64,000 nucleotides of DNA from Hysterium pulicare CBS 123377 (GCA_000467715.1 AJFK01000081.1:1-64000); one strand, 5' to 3'; shown: positions 1-12,135, numbered from the stretch's first letter. Numbers and translations are program-made. The notes: a model not told the origin generated them from the sequence alone.

Positions 1-667
1 GCAACACTAAATACGAGCTCCTTCGTATGTGGCATGCACACAGCCAACGCCTCCCCCGCACTGGGCTGTTGCTGAGGGTGAAGCAGCGCCATGAGGAACT
101 CAACACTTCGAGGGAGGATGAGAGGCCCTGGACGATGCACGATGAACGACAGGCCGTGACGAGTTGTCGCCGAGATGCGATCAGAGAGGATTAGTGGGCA
201 ACAGCGGACGAAAAAGGAACGGCAGTCAGACAGCGAATCCAGGCCACCCTTGAGCCGGCCCTGATTATTGGCAGCAGGGTGGCAGGGCGGCAGGGTCTCT
301 TGTTCCCCGCATCGCCGTCCAAGCTGCAAACTGTCTGGGGCCTCCGTCTTGTTCGCGGAGGGTAAAGCGTGCTCAACCCGCTGCCGGCCCCATTTTACTT
401 CTTCGTCCTGGCCACCACCCACACACCTTCCACTCCCTTTCGGCCTCTTTTATGTCGTCAACACCACACGCTCTCGCCTTTCCCTGACTTTGGCCACGCT
501 GCAATCGCTCCTTGCTTCGAAACACAGCAAATCACCCGCCTTGTCTCCGTCTCCGCGGCATCCGAATGGTTACACGCGCATTGCACACACCATACCCAGC
601 TTCCGCCGGGGTTTCGAGAGTATAGATAAAACAACACACCTCACGAATATCGAACAACACCGCAAAA
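1..667 (+). promoter_or_regulatory. Upstream region of facB, with candidate CreA sites
   Basis: This is the 5' flank and probable leader of facB. It is pyrimidine-rich between about 390 and 560. Matches to the CreA consensus SYGGRG lie at 54-59 (minus), 305-310 (minus), 335-340 (plus), 355-360 (plus) and 551-556 (minus); three fall within 56 bases. CreA repression of facB is established in Aspergillus nidulans, so the sites make biological sense, but a six-base degenerate motif is common by chance. I found no convincing protein-coding gene here; the open frames overlapping this stretch have no recognisable domain. Confidence 0.4.
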
Positions 668-3461
668 ATGCCTGGAATCCTCCCAATGAAAGTTATTAAG
701 GTCGGCTCCAATGCCCAGAGCCGAATCGCGCAAGCCTGCGACCGATGCCGCTCCAAGAAGATACGATGCGACGGCATTAGACCAAGCTGTTCGCAGTGTG
801 TCAACGTCGGCTTCGAGTGCAAGACAAGCGACAAACTGAGCCGACGAGCTTTTCCACGTGGATACACTGAGTCCTTGGAGGAGAGGGTACGATGTTTGGA
901 GGCCGAAGTGCGAGAGCTGAAGGATTTGTTGGACGAGAAGGATGAGAAGATCGATATGCTTTCTAGAATACATTCGCATTCTCCACAATCGGCAAGTTCG
1001 CCGCGAAGATCGTCGACGTCTCCGTTACCAACGACGGAGAACAAAGATGAGCCACAGGATAAGGAGGATGTGTTTAAAGTCCAGCAATCTCCTCTATTGC
1101 TAGATGATGAGAATCGTGATGTATACTTTGTCGGAACGTCTAGCGGAAGGACTGTCATCGGTATGAAGTCTCTGTTCTAACCTCTCCTTATACCCACCTA
1201 ACGCGACGTAGATGCGTTTAAACAGAAGGTCCAGGAAACTGGACGTTGTTGTGCAGACATCAACTCGGATGCCTTTTTCGGCACTGGTTTGAAACCGTCT
1301 ACGCCATCACGACAGAACCAGGGACGAATCGTCTCGTGGAAAGCACCCCCTCGTCTAGTTTCAGACCAGATGATCAATATTTTCTTCCAAGAGTGGGCCC
1401 CACTGTTCCCTGTCCTGCATCGCCCAACATTCCTTGGCCTCTACGAACAGTATGTGGGGAGTCCCGACACGATGGTTGACAAGAAAGCTATCGCGAAGCT
1501 TAACCTTGTCTTTGGAATCGCCGCCCTTTCGAGTGATGTACGTATGATCTGTCCCACAAAAACATAGGTTGTGTCACTGACGCGCATTAGCCACGCGACG
1601 GCCAAGACGTTGAATCATTCGAAGTCCAGTGGCAGACTGCCATCGAGAGCTTCTTGATGGACAATGATCTTGCCACTCTCCAAAGTTTAGTTCTTGCCCA
1701 GATCTACTGTCTCCTCAAAGCCGATTATGGTCGACTCCTCAAATACAAAGGATTGGCGATAAGTCTGTCGCAACGGCTTGGTCTTCACCAATCCCAAAAG
1801 CGGTTCGCGCTCGGTGCTCTTACCAGCGAGACTAGGAAGAAGGTCTTCTGGACCCTCTACACAGTAGATTGGTAAGTAAACAGATACATCTCATGTTTTT
1901 CGTGATGCTGATTGTTCTAGCCTCTCTGCTGCACACCTTGGTTTACCCAAAGTACTGAAAGAAGAGGACATTCACTGCGAGTACCCTGTCGATGCTGACG
2001 ATGAATACGTTACCGAAAAAGGATTTCTGCCAACGCTGCCCGGGGAGTTCACCAAATTGTCGAGCGCGCTCGCACTCTTCCGCCTCGCTCGTATCCTAGC
2101 CAAAGTCCTCGCCGAGCTCTATCCTGCTTCAGTTTCGCACGATATCTCGTTCCGCAAACTGACATCGCTGAGTGATGAACTTGAGGATTGGTCGAGTAAC
2201 CTAGCTCCCCACCTCAAGCTAACGTTCTCACAAGACAAGCCTAGCACAAATGTGACTAGTAGCAGGTCACCTGTGTTGGTACGTAACTGTTCGTCCGCAG
2301 TCTTGATACATGTAAACTAATATTCTGTAGTCATTGGCCTACCACCACATCCGTTCACTCATCTACCGTCCAGCCGTGACCGCCAACCTTGGCGACAGAG
2401 GCTCATCGGCAGTCGTCGCTGTCGGGGATGCATGCAAACACATTGTCCAGATTGTTCAACTCCTGGACGAACGCAAATTGAGCTTCTCCTTCTGTCTGAA
2501 TAGGAACGAAGTCCTCGTGCAAGCTGGGTTCGGACTTCTTTTCCAGACCCTTGATCTAGACCATGATGGAAAGCTTATCAAGGATTCCCAACGTCTTATT
2601 TGTTCCGTTATCGAGATGCTGGAGCGGGGCTCAGCTGTGGGCGCAACTGACTTTCGCCGTATTGGTTGTTCAATGATCTCCATCTCTCGGTCTGAGCAGA
2701 AAGCACCTCCCGCAATTTCACGCCATAATTCCGAGGGCAGCATGAGAGCACCTATGGACACCTTCCGAGCTACCCAGAAATCTCTCAAAGCCATTGCATC
2801 CCGCTTCTCGCCTGCTTCTGCAAAGTCGCGTCTGGATAGTAAAGAACCTCGTCGTGCCACACTTCCTACCCTGTCCCCTTCTCTAGGTCAACACCCCAAT
2901 CAATCTTCTGCCAGTCTTTCCTCGATCCGCTCTGAACCTCCAACCGCTCGCTCTGAACCGACGTTGAGCCCTCTCTCCCACCGGTCTTCATTCTCTGGGC
3001 ACGCAAAACGTCGGCCTAGCAATCCTCTACGCCAGAATCCAAATATCGACTACCTCTCGTTCGGGCCCGATCCACTTTCAAATTATCCTTTTGCGATGAA
3101 CCCTACTGGCAAAACGGAGGTCTCGTCAACCGACTGGGAACGTCTTCTCTCCAGCCTCGACAACGGCCAGAACACAATCTACGATACAATATATGGTGGC
3201 GTACCTGCAGATGCCCTCCTAGATGTTCCGCCACTCTCAGCTGGTGCAGAGACCCACCTCACCTGGTCCCCTAGCGTTTGGAACATGGGATATCCTGACC
3301 AGCACCCTCCACAAAGCGTTCTGAGCTTCAGTGACGAAAGCTTAACCAGTGGGGAGGAGTTCGGAAACTGCGATTACAATTCCACTGGTAGCAGCGAGAG
3401 GGTCTACCACGGTATCATGATTCCGGAGATGGGGGGTTTAGACGGCAATTTCGGTCTATGA
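668..3461 (+). CDS. facB: FacB/Cat8-type Zn2Cys6 transcription factor (acetate utilisation regulator)
   Basis: Predicted nuclear activator of acetate and C2 metabolism genes (acetyl-CoA synthetase, glyoxylate cycle, gluconeogenesis). Exons are 668-1160, 1212-1537, 1591-1871, 1921-2278 and 2331-3461; all joins keep frame and give 862 residues, close to the length known for Aspergillus FacB. The Zn2Cys6 cluster uses Cys24, 27, 34, 41, 44 and 51 (C-x2-C-x6-C-x6-C-x2-C-x6-C). It is followed by the stretch [20 protein letters not shown] and a leucine/glutamate coiled coil (about 69-100), which are signatures of FacB/Cat8 rather than of the many other binuclear cluster proteins. The fungal_trans middle homology region spans exons 2-5, and the C-terminal third is Ser/Pro-rich with acidic and aromatic patches, as expected of an activation domain. 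The start is the first ATG in the zinc cluster frame. CreA-like sites lie upstream. Confidence 0.93.
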
Positions 3462-5221
3462 TGCCAGTACGACGAGTAGATTTATGTTGATATGAACAAT
3501 ATACCATTCTTGCTCTTGGATTGGACTAGCTCGACTCCAGTACGGATTCTTCTAGGTCGGAGTTGATGATGGTAGGTGGGTTTTTTCTTGGGTTCCTGCG
3601 GGTCACGGGGTTGAGGAGTAATCTTCTGCGAAGCTATCGATTCTCTCCTTTATTTTTATTTCGCTTTTGGACGATACCAATTTTCCAAACGCAAAAACCC
3701 CAAATATTCTCGCACCGAATCAAAATCTTTGTATACGAGACTTTTGCCATTTGGCTTCCACTCATTCTCGTTTATACCCTCTTCTCTATCCCCTTTATCC
3801 TCTACTCAAGGGAGAGGGGTTCTTATATTATTATCATTATTCACTTCCAACATTTTTCTATCGTCGACTTTTGGCTTATGCCTCAGGGAGTTTAGATCTT
3901 ATTCCTCCTATTTTTCCTAAATGGAAATTTGAGAACAGTTTTCCATGTAGCTTAAGCTATCTATGTATCTCTAAAAACAAGTACTCCAATTACACGTTTG
4001 ACCGTCAGAACATCATTGTCGTATAACAACTACCATACAATCTTACTTCTACCTAACCTTCCTTACTAACCAAAGCCCCTACCTTACAGCTATGTACGGG
4101 GATAATCCCCAACCCCCCACAAAAACAACCCACAACTCTACCCAGGATTTCTTCTAAACCCCAGACTCCCTAAAATCCCGACATTTCACGAAAGTCCCAC
4201 TTTTTCTGAGACCCCCTTCGCGATCAACGCTCATCCCTTTCGGCCATCTCGCCGAGCGACTATACTCGGAAACGCGCGAGATCTGAGGTCTGAGCATGCG
4301 TAATGGGTGACGCTGGGTATCCCGTAAACCGGCGATACGTCGGGGATATCTTGGGGGGATCTGCCTCTTCGCGTCATGCGGTGATGCAGGGCAGCAGTAG
4401 TGGGGAATACGTATCGAGCAGACCAGGGGGAAAAAGCAACCAAGCAAAAACTCATGAGCGGGGGATTCTGTAGTGGCTTTGCTGGGGCACGGGGAAGTTT
4501 CCTGCATTGGGTAGTTGATGAGGTGACAATTGTGTTTTTTCTGGTTCTTCCTCGTGAGAAAGAGTGTGGGGTAGACTAAGTTTTAGCGGATACCCGGAGA
4601 TGTTTGGTTCGGAATTCAGAGTCAGATTTAGATCTTTGCTTATGTTGTGTTGCTTTGTATTAGAGCCATATAGATAAGTGTATTCATTCTATAGCTTTCT
4701 AGAGATATAACTGACAGGCTACGTTGTCCATTAATTGATAGTTTCCAACATTTCAAAGGTTCTTCGAAGACAGGTCTGCAAGAATCTGCAAAAGAGTCCG
4801 ACTGTTCTTGCTGCGAGATGCACCCCGCCTATCTTGGACTGCGAAGAGTCTAGACTGTCGTGTGGTGGGACAATGGCGTGACATCATCCCATCTTGCCAA
4901 GAATCAGACAACCCAAACGGAGAAGATAGCGTCTTGGGTTACGATGATCCTTGTGTAGTTGTTGGAGGGCGTTCGATTGTCGCTTTGTGACCGGACTCTA
5001 TTCGACAACGCCCGGGTATAAGGAAACTTGTGGAGTCCTGCATAGCTATGTCCAGACTGTAGGGAGCTGTGTGTAGTACCTTAGTCTACGTTGGCAACGC
5101 GAGTGGTATCTTTAGTGTTGTGCGATCTACCGGCTATCCTGCTCGGCCGAGAGGGAGTGCATCTGAGGCTCTGCTAAGAGGAAGGTTTGGGCAGGATGTC
5201 GTTGCTGGATTTAGGTGGCGA
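3462..5221. other. Intergenic region between facB and KTI12 (3' ends converge)
   Basis: This separates the 3' end of facB from the 3' end of KTI12. About 3640-4030 is rich in T and C, with runs such as tattattatcattattcac, and probably holds the facB 3' UTR and polyadenylation signals. Open frames here are low in complexity and resemble no known protein. No RNA gene or repeat family was recognised. Confidence 0.5.
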
Positions 5222-6275
5222 TCATCGCTGGAATTGGTCGTTGAGATAGTCCACGAAAAGATCTTTGATCCTATCCTTCGATAGGCTGTGTTGTCGGTTG
5301 AGCGATATGAACTGTCGACGAATGCGCTGCAATTGTGGTAGGGTCATAGGTGATGCGGGAAGCTCGACTGCTTTCTCGACTTCTGGTATGGGTACCTCGC
5401 CTCCTTCTCCAGGATGATCTTTCTGCCATGTCAATATTTGCGAGAGAATGTCTGAGGTGGTCTTGTCCAGTTCGTAGAGGTAGTTCTGCTCCGTAGCGGG
5501 TTTCTAGCATGCCAGTTAGAACGGCATACGAAAGTGAATAGTGGTCGGGAAACATACCAAAACTGTTGCTTGGTTTGGCCTCACGACTTTTGTCTTCCCG
5601 TCGCTGCCGATTAACGCTTCCCAGATCTTGTCAAATGGAGGTGTTTCATCCTCATCGAGCACGGTGAACAGAGGGCTGTCCCATCGAGTCATTCCGTTGG
5701 GCTCCTCGTATCTGAATATCAGATTCTCAAAATCCTCTTCTTCGTAGCCCCCATCGTTCTCCTTGTCCGCCAAGAGTCGGGTGTTGATTTGGCGACATTT
5801 GTCGATTGGTGTTCCTACGTGCACCTCTGGGCGTGTCAGAAGGATCAATTCAGGCTGCAGAATGGCAAAGGCTTACAACGCAGCTGGGAGTCTGGACGGC
5901 CTTCGCCTCGCAGTACAGCTGGTAGCGAAACCCCTTGATATAGTTCAGACCATCGGCAATAACAATATCATCCCTCGAGAGCAGCCTTTTCACGGCGGAG
6001 TATTCTTCGGCACGCGCATCCTTCTCGGCCTTTGCGGTGTGGTAAACGGTACGAGACAGTCCCAGAGTCTGGTCGTTGATGTGATGGACTTTGAGTCGGG
6101 TGACTCGATGATCGGTGGAATGCTCGATCTTGGACGAGAAATATTGCCTGAGTTGATTGGAACGAAGGGTCTTGCCCGAGGAGGGGTAGCCAGATATGAG
6201 GACAAGCTGGCATCAGGACTCAACACGCCATCTACTTTGATGAAACAGGCCCTTCTGGGTGATACTCACAGGCAT
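5222..6275 (-). CDS. KTI12: KTI12, Elongator-associated P-loop protein (chromatin/tRNA modification)
   Basis: Kti12 binds Elongator and tRNA and supports formation of the mcm5/ncm5 modifications on wobble uridine; it acts in cytoplasm and nucleus. Exons on the minus strand are 6275-6270, 6206-5877, 5824-5558 and 5503-5222, all closing in phase 0 to give 294 residues, a normal Kti12 length. The protein begins MPLVLISGYPSSGKT, so the Walker A motif occupies residues 8-15 right at the N-terminus, as in the family. Further landmarks are the VGTPIDKC motif, the FRYEEPNGMTRWDSPLF segment (Arg and aromatic residues near the nucleotide site) and the C-terminal LRRQFI-like block, here LQRIRRQFISLNRQ. 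The first exon holds only ATGCCT before a GTGAGT donor. It lies head to head with the Gln-rich gene at 6811. The third intron acceptor could be CAG at 5827 or AG at 5825; the latter keeps frame. Confidence 0.93.
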
Positions 6276-6810
6276 GTCTGGCGGACGGTGGGACAGGTCT
6301 CGGAATGCCTCCTGCGAAAGCGGGAGAGAGTGAAGTGATGCTCCCACGGCTATTGGCTGCCTTGTCCAGGTGCCGAATCGGGCGAGGGCAGGGTCGATGA
6401 CGATGCTCTGGCTGCCGCTTCCAGCAGCCTCGGATGTTGGGTGCATTGCTGGCTGCCCGCGTCCCTTCACGGCGCGCATCAAGCTCCCTCCACCGGCAAA
6501 AGCACACATGGTCCATTAGCCAGATAGCCAGAAAACACCACCGACACCCCCCAATCTGTACTTTCACCACGCCTGGAACCCCCAATAAGACCACGGGAAA
6601 AGTATTCTAACCACCTCGCCATCACTCTAACATACTTTCTCGCTTCTCAATCTCACATTCCTCCCGCCTTTGTCCCACGTCCGCCCACATAAGTCGACTT
6701 GTACCTTCGAGTCTCCTGCGTCTCTCAAAGAAAGCCCAATATCCTACACATCCAACTATCGTACCTTCGTTTTCGCCCTTTTCGTCTCCAAAGGAAAGAC
6801 ATCAACAAGA
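6276..6810. promoter_or_regulatory. Divergent promoter between KTI12 and the Gln-rich gene
   Basis: A 535-base region lies between two diverging start codons, so it must contain both promoters and 5' leaders. The right-hand part (about 6600-6800) is C/T-rich, typical of fungal core promoters and leaders. No TATA box stands out. The frame of the Gln-rich gene is open back to an ATG at 6670, so a longer form of that protein would begin inside this region. Confidence 0.5.
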
Positions 6811-7251
6811 ATGTCGACGGCATCAAGACCGCCCACACGTCCGTTCACCCGACCCGCCTACCCATCTCTCCAATCCTCGTCCAGCATAGCCAGTTCCTCG
6901 TACCAGAGCTGCAGCAGCTTATCTACACTGAACTCACCCTCACCTGCATCAGCGCCTCTCCCCTCGCCGTCAGCCGCACATCCCACACATCAAGGGTTTT
7001 TCGCCTCCTTCAGTCCGCAGCAACAACAGCAGAGCCAAGCACAACAGCAACCCCAACAACACTACCAACAATCGAATGCGAGCGTTCAAAGACAGCCGCC
7101 TACATACGAATACAGGCCGGAAAGAGCAGGTGCCGGTCGAACCGCTGCTGAGACGAACAATCTGCTGAACGAATACGCTTTGCTTGCTGAGGCGGCAAAG
7201 CGTGCTCAGATGGCCTGTCTGATGCGAGATATGGAGGGCGTCGAGCTGTAG
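6811..7251 (+). CDS. Small Ser/Pro- and Gln-rich protein of unknown function
   Basis: A single-exon frame of 146 residues when read from the ATG at 6811; an in-frame ATG at 6670 would add 47 residues, but that stretch looks like a leader. Residues 1-65 are rich in Ser and Pro, about 66-95 form a Gln-rich tract (QQQQQSQAQQQPQQ), and the last 45 residues are different: TYEYRPER, then a predicted helix (ETNNLLNEYALLAEAAKRAQ) ending in MRDMEGVEL. The ordered C-terminal helix after a disordered head suggests a small adaptor or regulatory peptide, but I recognise no family. Position is divergent from KTI12. Confidence that it is a real gene comes from composition, the sharp helical end and the promoter-like flank. 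Confidence 0.55.
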   Translation: MSTASRPPTRPFTRPAYPSLQSSSSIASSSYQSCSSLSTLNSPSPASAPLPSPSAAHPTHQGFFASFSPQQQQQSQAQQQPQQHYQQSNASVQRQPPTYEYRPERAGAGRTAAETNNLLNEYALLAEAAKRAQMACLMRDMEGVEL

Positions 7252-8113
7252 ACCTTACCGTCTGTACATGTTTCTTCGGGCGGTTGTTGTTGGAGCGTTG
7301 ACTACATTCACTTTGGGTCAGTTGTATTGTTCTGGGTAATCTCCCGATTTTGGAGATATAAAAAAAAAAGAGATGAATTGCTGAGAGCTACAAGAGTTGT
7401 CGAACATGGCCATTTCCAACACACCTGAGAATTCTTGTCTTCCTATTCCCGTTTCTTGGATCAACATCGCCTTTCTTCCTAAAATTGGAATTCCAATCCC
7501 TCCTGAAATTCGACTGGCCCGATCAGCTCTCCTTTACTTGTACATATTTCCTTCTACACGGCTGCTACACTTTTTTTCTCTCCATCACAGTACGGCGTTC
7601 GGAGGAAGGGCATGGCATTCTTGCACAGCATGTTTCGGATATCCTTCCCTGTTTTTGACCGTGCCTTTTCCGTTCGTACATATCCCCCTGGTCTTCTCTG
7701 TCTAGATCTCTTCCTAGAGGGTGTGCGGTATATCTTAGGATACACAGAGTTCGGCTCGTAATTACATAATCTTCGCTTCCAAGTCTACCTCTTAAAGAAT
7801 ATACATGTACAACTGTGAACTCGATGTCAAGCACTAAAACCAGCATCTACAACGTTTTTAGTAAACCAATCCACTCCTTATATTATGAAGGTCTACACTA
7901 AAATCTCTTACCACTCTATCCATTTCCAAGTTCTAGGTATGAGGCATAACGCACACACAACATAGTCATCTGTCAGGAGTTAAGATCCAACCGCTCAATC
8001 CAAACGCGCTTAACACCACAAGACAAACAATAGAGAGAAAATTAATATAAATAAAAATTATCCCTTTTTTTTAAAATTAATATTTTACATATTTATTAAA
8101 ACCTTTTTACTAC

Positions 8114-8320
8114 CTATACTAAACTAAGGTTAAGCCTCAAGGCTTCCACAACCACTCCTCCATACATCCAACAACTTTTCACAACCCCCTCCAACCCCAA
8201 ACCGACCGCTCTCCCTTTCTCCACAAACTCTTGATCCAGTTTCCCAGGGTCAAGGTAGCTTACCACCATGCGAAACACTGCGTTGAACGTATAAGCCTTA
8301 GTCACACCTACCCTATTTCT
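8114..8320 (-). pseudogene. Possible gene fragment, family unknown
   Basis: A short minus-strand frame reads through AYTFNAVFRMVVSYLDPGKL and CWMYGGVVVEALRLN before a stop at 8114. The amino-acid pattern (alternating hydrophobic and charged, few rare residues) looks more like coding sequence than the surroundings. Upstream the frame closes within a few codons and no start or splice-linked exon was found, and it abuts the AT-rich island. It may be the tail of a decayed gene. I do not recognise the family, and chance is a serious alternative. Confidence 0.2.
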
Positions 8321-10018
8321 CTAATTCTGCTTTATAATGTCTTTCTTTGACTAATTTAGTTCTAATAAAAACCAGGCTGCAAGTAAATAGCTATACTTAG
8401 ACTCTGTATACCGACTTCTCGGCGCTTTAGCTTCGCATCCCGAGGTAGATAGATCGTTTGTAATGAGCACCTGAATCACGCCTAGGGGGATTGAAAGACG
8501 AGTAGCTTCTAGAAATGACAACATCCCCGGATATCAGCTCTGTGGCATCACATTGAACCCGGCTAGCAGCGATTTGTGTAGGACGCCCCCGCATCGTTAG
8601 TTGAAAGTCGAAAGCCAAAGACGAAAGCGGGCTACGGTATGTTGGATGGAGCAGATTCGATCTTGTAGTGAGTCATGGATGAACACGCTATGTTGCATTC
8701 GAGATGCGAAAGATGGAGATCGATGGAGTTTATCCGTGAGGAGGTGATAGGTAAGATGCTAAAAGCTGAGTGAAGGTTACTTAAGTGTATGTAGCTTGGA
8801 GATATCAGACTATAGAGCAAAGGAAGGCTCATTCTCCATAGAGAGATGGACATGAAGGGAGGAAGAATCAAGAGAATTGAAACTAAATGACAGCTTCTAT
8901 ATATACTACATAGATGAAGCAGTACTCACCGCTCTGCTAATGTACTGGATCCTTGTGCCTCTATCGCTAACGTGCATGGCTCCTTTTTGCCTGGATCGAT
9001 TGATCTTAAGGTCCTGCTGTCGGCGAGCATAACCGATTCCCAGCTCACTTCTTACATGCACCATCTTCTCCGCAAGTATAAACGCTACATCGCAAGATTT
9101 TGAGCATACACTGCTGATATCTTAATCATGTTGGAGTATTCTATACCACATTCCTTACGCGTTCTACCCAAGTATTGTATGCGAAACACTCTTGGATACC
9201 GAGTCCGGTTCTCCTGAATGATTCTGCAGCGGCGCGTGCTGTCCCCTTTGCAATGCCCACCCAGGTCAGATAAGCGCAGGTTGGTTATTTCGGCTAATGA
9301 AGGCAGAAGTGGCTCTGGTTGTAAGGGATCGCCATATTTGTTGAGAGTGTAGAGGTCAGGTTGAAGGCTCGATGGGCCTGAGAAGAATGGAGGTTGCAGA
9401 GTTCACCGACGTGCCTGAAAAAGTAGGTTTCAAAGGTCCTATATAACACGTAAGAATCTTTGATCTCTTCATTTCCGCTTTGGCGTGCGATGAAACGGGA
9501 CAAGACGGTGAGACAGTTGCGAAGACCGAGAGCCTGAGCGGCTTTACACGTGTCATGGTCTTACAAAACGCTCTCTCCTTGCGTACCAAAGCAATGAATA
9601 GAATTCCAAGCTTTTTGAAGGTCCATCCTGCAGACTTGTTGATAGAACCTCGCGGAATGCCAGGATGTTTAGGGACTCCCAGGCAGTAGACACGAGTGCC
9701 GCTACTTCTTAGCCGTTCAAGCGCGGTCGCTACGACAGAGTAAAGACGACAATAGAGTTATCCTGACTGGGCATTAACTCACAACCTGTAGGACTCCATG
9801 TCCGAGTTGCTCGAGTCGGTTTGCCTGAGGTTTCCGGGCGCTAAGGGGCCATTTCCGTGCCTAAGAACTTAGGCAGCAACTCAAAAACCAGTCGTCAGCA
9901 ATACGTCGCAGAGTAAAGAAATTGCTTTTGGGCAACTGCAGTTTCTGAAAAACATCGTCTGACAGGTGTACTGTTTTGTCCTTTCATTGAGCAGCCGCGA
10001 TTGTGCGGGGCTTTCTTA

Positions 10019-10044
10019 CCGGTCGTTCACCGGTCGTTCACCGG
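10019..10044 (+). repeat. Short tandem repeat, 11-base unit
   Basis: The unit ccggtcgttca occurs twice and is followed by a partial third copy (ccgg). It is too short to be a classical minisatellite and most likely arose by slippage. It lies just outside the 3' end of the F-box gene. Confidence 0.7.
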
Positions 10045-10167
10045 AAAGCACGCGATTTCTGAAGTACCCCAAACGACACCCGTCCAGTATAGAAGTATTG
10101 AATGAATCTAATACCTTGCAAAGCGCCCTGCAGGTTGCTGACCATTTGCCTCGCTGACGGTGAGCAC

Positions 10168-12135
10168 TCAGTGACAAGTGTTTTTTTGACAGGCCCCCGG
10201 TTGCCACCGCCAATGCAATTCTTCTTCTTCCATCCCGCCAGAGCTCCCCATCACGCTGACAGTGGGCCGCACCGAAGGCATAGAACAACCAATCTCTTGA
10301 TCAAATCCAACCAGGACGATCTGACCTACTTGGCCATTGGAATCCTCATCTCCAAGCGGAGCCCTTCCTGGGCGAATCATATAGACGAGGCTGCGCTCAT
10401 CGATTATTCCTACAATAGACTTGGTGTAGCTAGATCCCATGGGCAATGGTGGATTTAGTATATGATGCAGCTTTGCTGCACACTGACATGAGGATGCAGG
10501 AGGTGGCCACATCTTGATTGGCGAATACCGAAAGCGCTCTAGAGTAAGGAGGTGGAATTCGCTTTCGCGTGGGGTGCCAATTCGACTCATCCAAGGGCTG
10601 CTATCTTCCTTTGGATGAGCTTGACGTCTCGATCCAATCCGAAGGCGCAGGCAAGGGCCGGCGGAGGTAGCATGAGAATTCGAGGAGCAGCACTTTTCGT
10701 CTTCCACAATATCGATAAAGGAGCTGCATGATAGATTGTAGGCACGGAATTTCGTCTTGGCCAGTATAAAGGATCGGGCTGTGTCGTTTTCTAGGCCGTA
10801 TTCGGGGTGCGTGTACCGGGCGTAACGTGGCTGTGAAGGAGCCCAGTTTGGGTGGTTCTCGGAAGTCAGAACAGACAAGTACAGGTCATTTTCAGGTAAC
10901 AAAGGACCGTTTGCAGGGTCTAGGATTGGTGATTCATCAGCTGATGATGTGGATGACGAAGTCGATTTAGGGAACTTGATAAGCTGGGTGTAGAAGGTGC
11001 GGTATTGCCGACTAGTCCCCTCGAGCCACTCACGGCGTGATTCCACAATGACAAGTGCATTTGTAGACTCGTCCACCTGCAAGCTCAGGTCAGTCCAGGA
11101 GTCATGAATCGGGCCTTCCGAGTGTTGTCGACGATAAATCCGCTTATTTATATTCAGGGCGTTGGCGAACGGTCGTTCGAGAGGGAAGCGAATGCAGTGA
11201 TAGAAAGACGTCCAATCAACTTCTTCCACGTCAAAGGATGTTGTGTTGGACAGGGCGTAAAAGTATCCGTTGTGAATCTCGAAAGCAATCGTTGAGCCAA
11301 TATCGGTCCCCACGAAATCTTCAAGCTGTAACGGCTGGCAATCGTCCGGGATGACGTGCGTTTCGTTTAACGATAGCCCCTGAATGCGCCACTCACGATG
11401 ACCATGGGATCCTGTTCCGGAATGAGTTCCCCAATAAAGGAAGGCCGCATTGTGACGGGCAAAGAGCCTGCTGCTCAATTCGAGTTCGACCGTTGCAAGA
11501 ATTCTGGCGCTGTCTGGCGTGGTGGGCTTAACACAAATAGCAAAAAGCCAGTTATCCCTAGGTCGTCCTTTGCGCTCGTAGTGGACCGAGATGATCTTGT
11601 CGCTGTAGTGAAGCAAGGAAATCTTGGTTTCGTGGTGAGAAGATCCGGCAGGTGATACAAAATCGACAATAGGGAGAATATCGAATTCCCATGAAAAGCC
11701 GGAAGAAGAATGTAAATCCGAGAAGCGAATGACAGTTCCATTGAGAACGCAGAGCATTCCTTCTCGATATGTGAAGGCAGATCCTTGACCAATGACTCGC
11801 GCTGAAAAAGGGTACGCCTTAGCAAAGGCTTCCCGCCGCTCATGTATTCTTTGGAATGCCGCACGATAGCTTATTTTCTTTCCCTGGGCTAGTTTTGCTT
11901 CTTTACTATGAGAAACTTGCGCCTAGACATGGTGGTAAGCTCACGACAGTAACTTCAAGCTCTCTGTCAGACTCTCCGCACATACCTCAATGATTCTGCG
12001 GTACAATGTCTCCTCGTCAAGCAAGTGACGTAGTTGACGACATGTTAGTCTAAGCTGGACAACATCATCAAACGTTAAATTGTCCGTTATCCAATAGAGG
12101 ATGTCGTACGGGAGTCTGTCGAGGGAAATAGTCAT
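10168..12135 (-). CDS. F-box domain protein with a long C-terminal region
   Basis: Exon 1 (12135-11986) encodes the F-box: LDRLPYDILYWITDNLTFDD then VVQLRLTCRQLRHLLDE, at about residues 5-42. Exon 2 is 11922-10168; the join (GAG before GTATGT, acceptor TAG at 11923) is in phase 0 and gives 634 residues. F-box proteins bind Skp1 and bring substrates to SCF ubiquitin ligases. The rest has no repeat unit I can define; it holds mixed beta-strand-like segments with many Trp and Tyr and ends in EEELHWRWQPGACQ. Such F-box proteins with unique C-terminal halves are numerous and fast-evolving in filamentous ascomycetes, and the substrate cannot be guessed. Further small introns inside exon 2 cannot be excluded, but the frame stays open throughout. 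Confidence 0.8.

Larger units (their letters stand above)
7252..10167. other. Gene-poor region with an AT-rich island
   Basis: About 2.9 kb without a gene I can name. The 3' flank of the Gln-rich gene carries a poly-A run near 7361-7371. An AT-rich island lies at about 8036-8110. On the minus strand just beyond it a short coding-like frame occurs (listed separately). A two-and-a-half-copy 11-base tandem repeat sits at 10019-10044. Nothing recognisable as a transposon or RNA gene was seen. Confidence 0.4.

Noticed and set aside
532-1158. Minus-strand open frame of 208 residues over the facB start
   Set aside because: It is the shadow of facB exon 1; the plus strand carries a full zinc cluster and coiled coil, while this frame has no domain.
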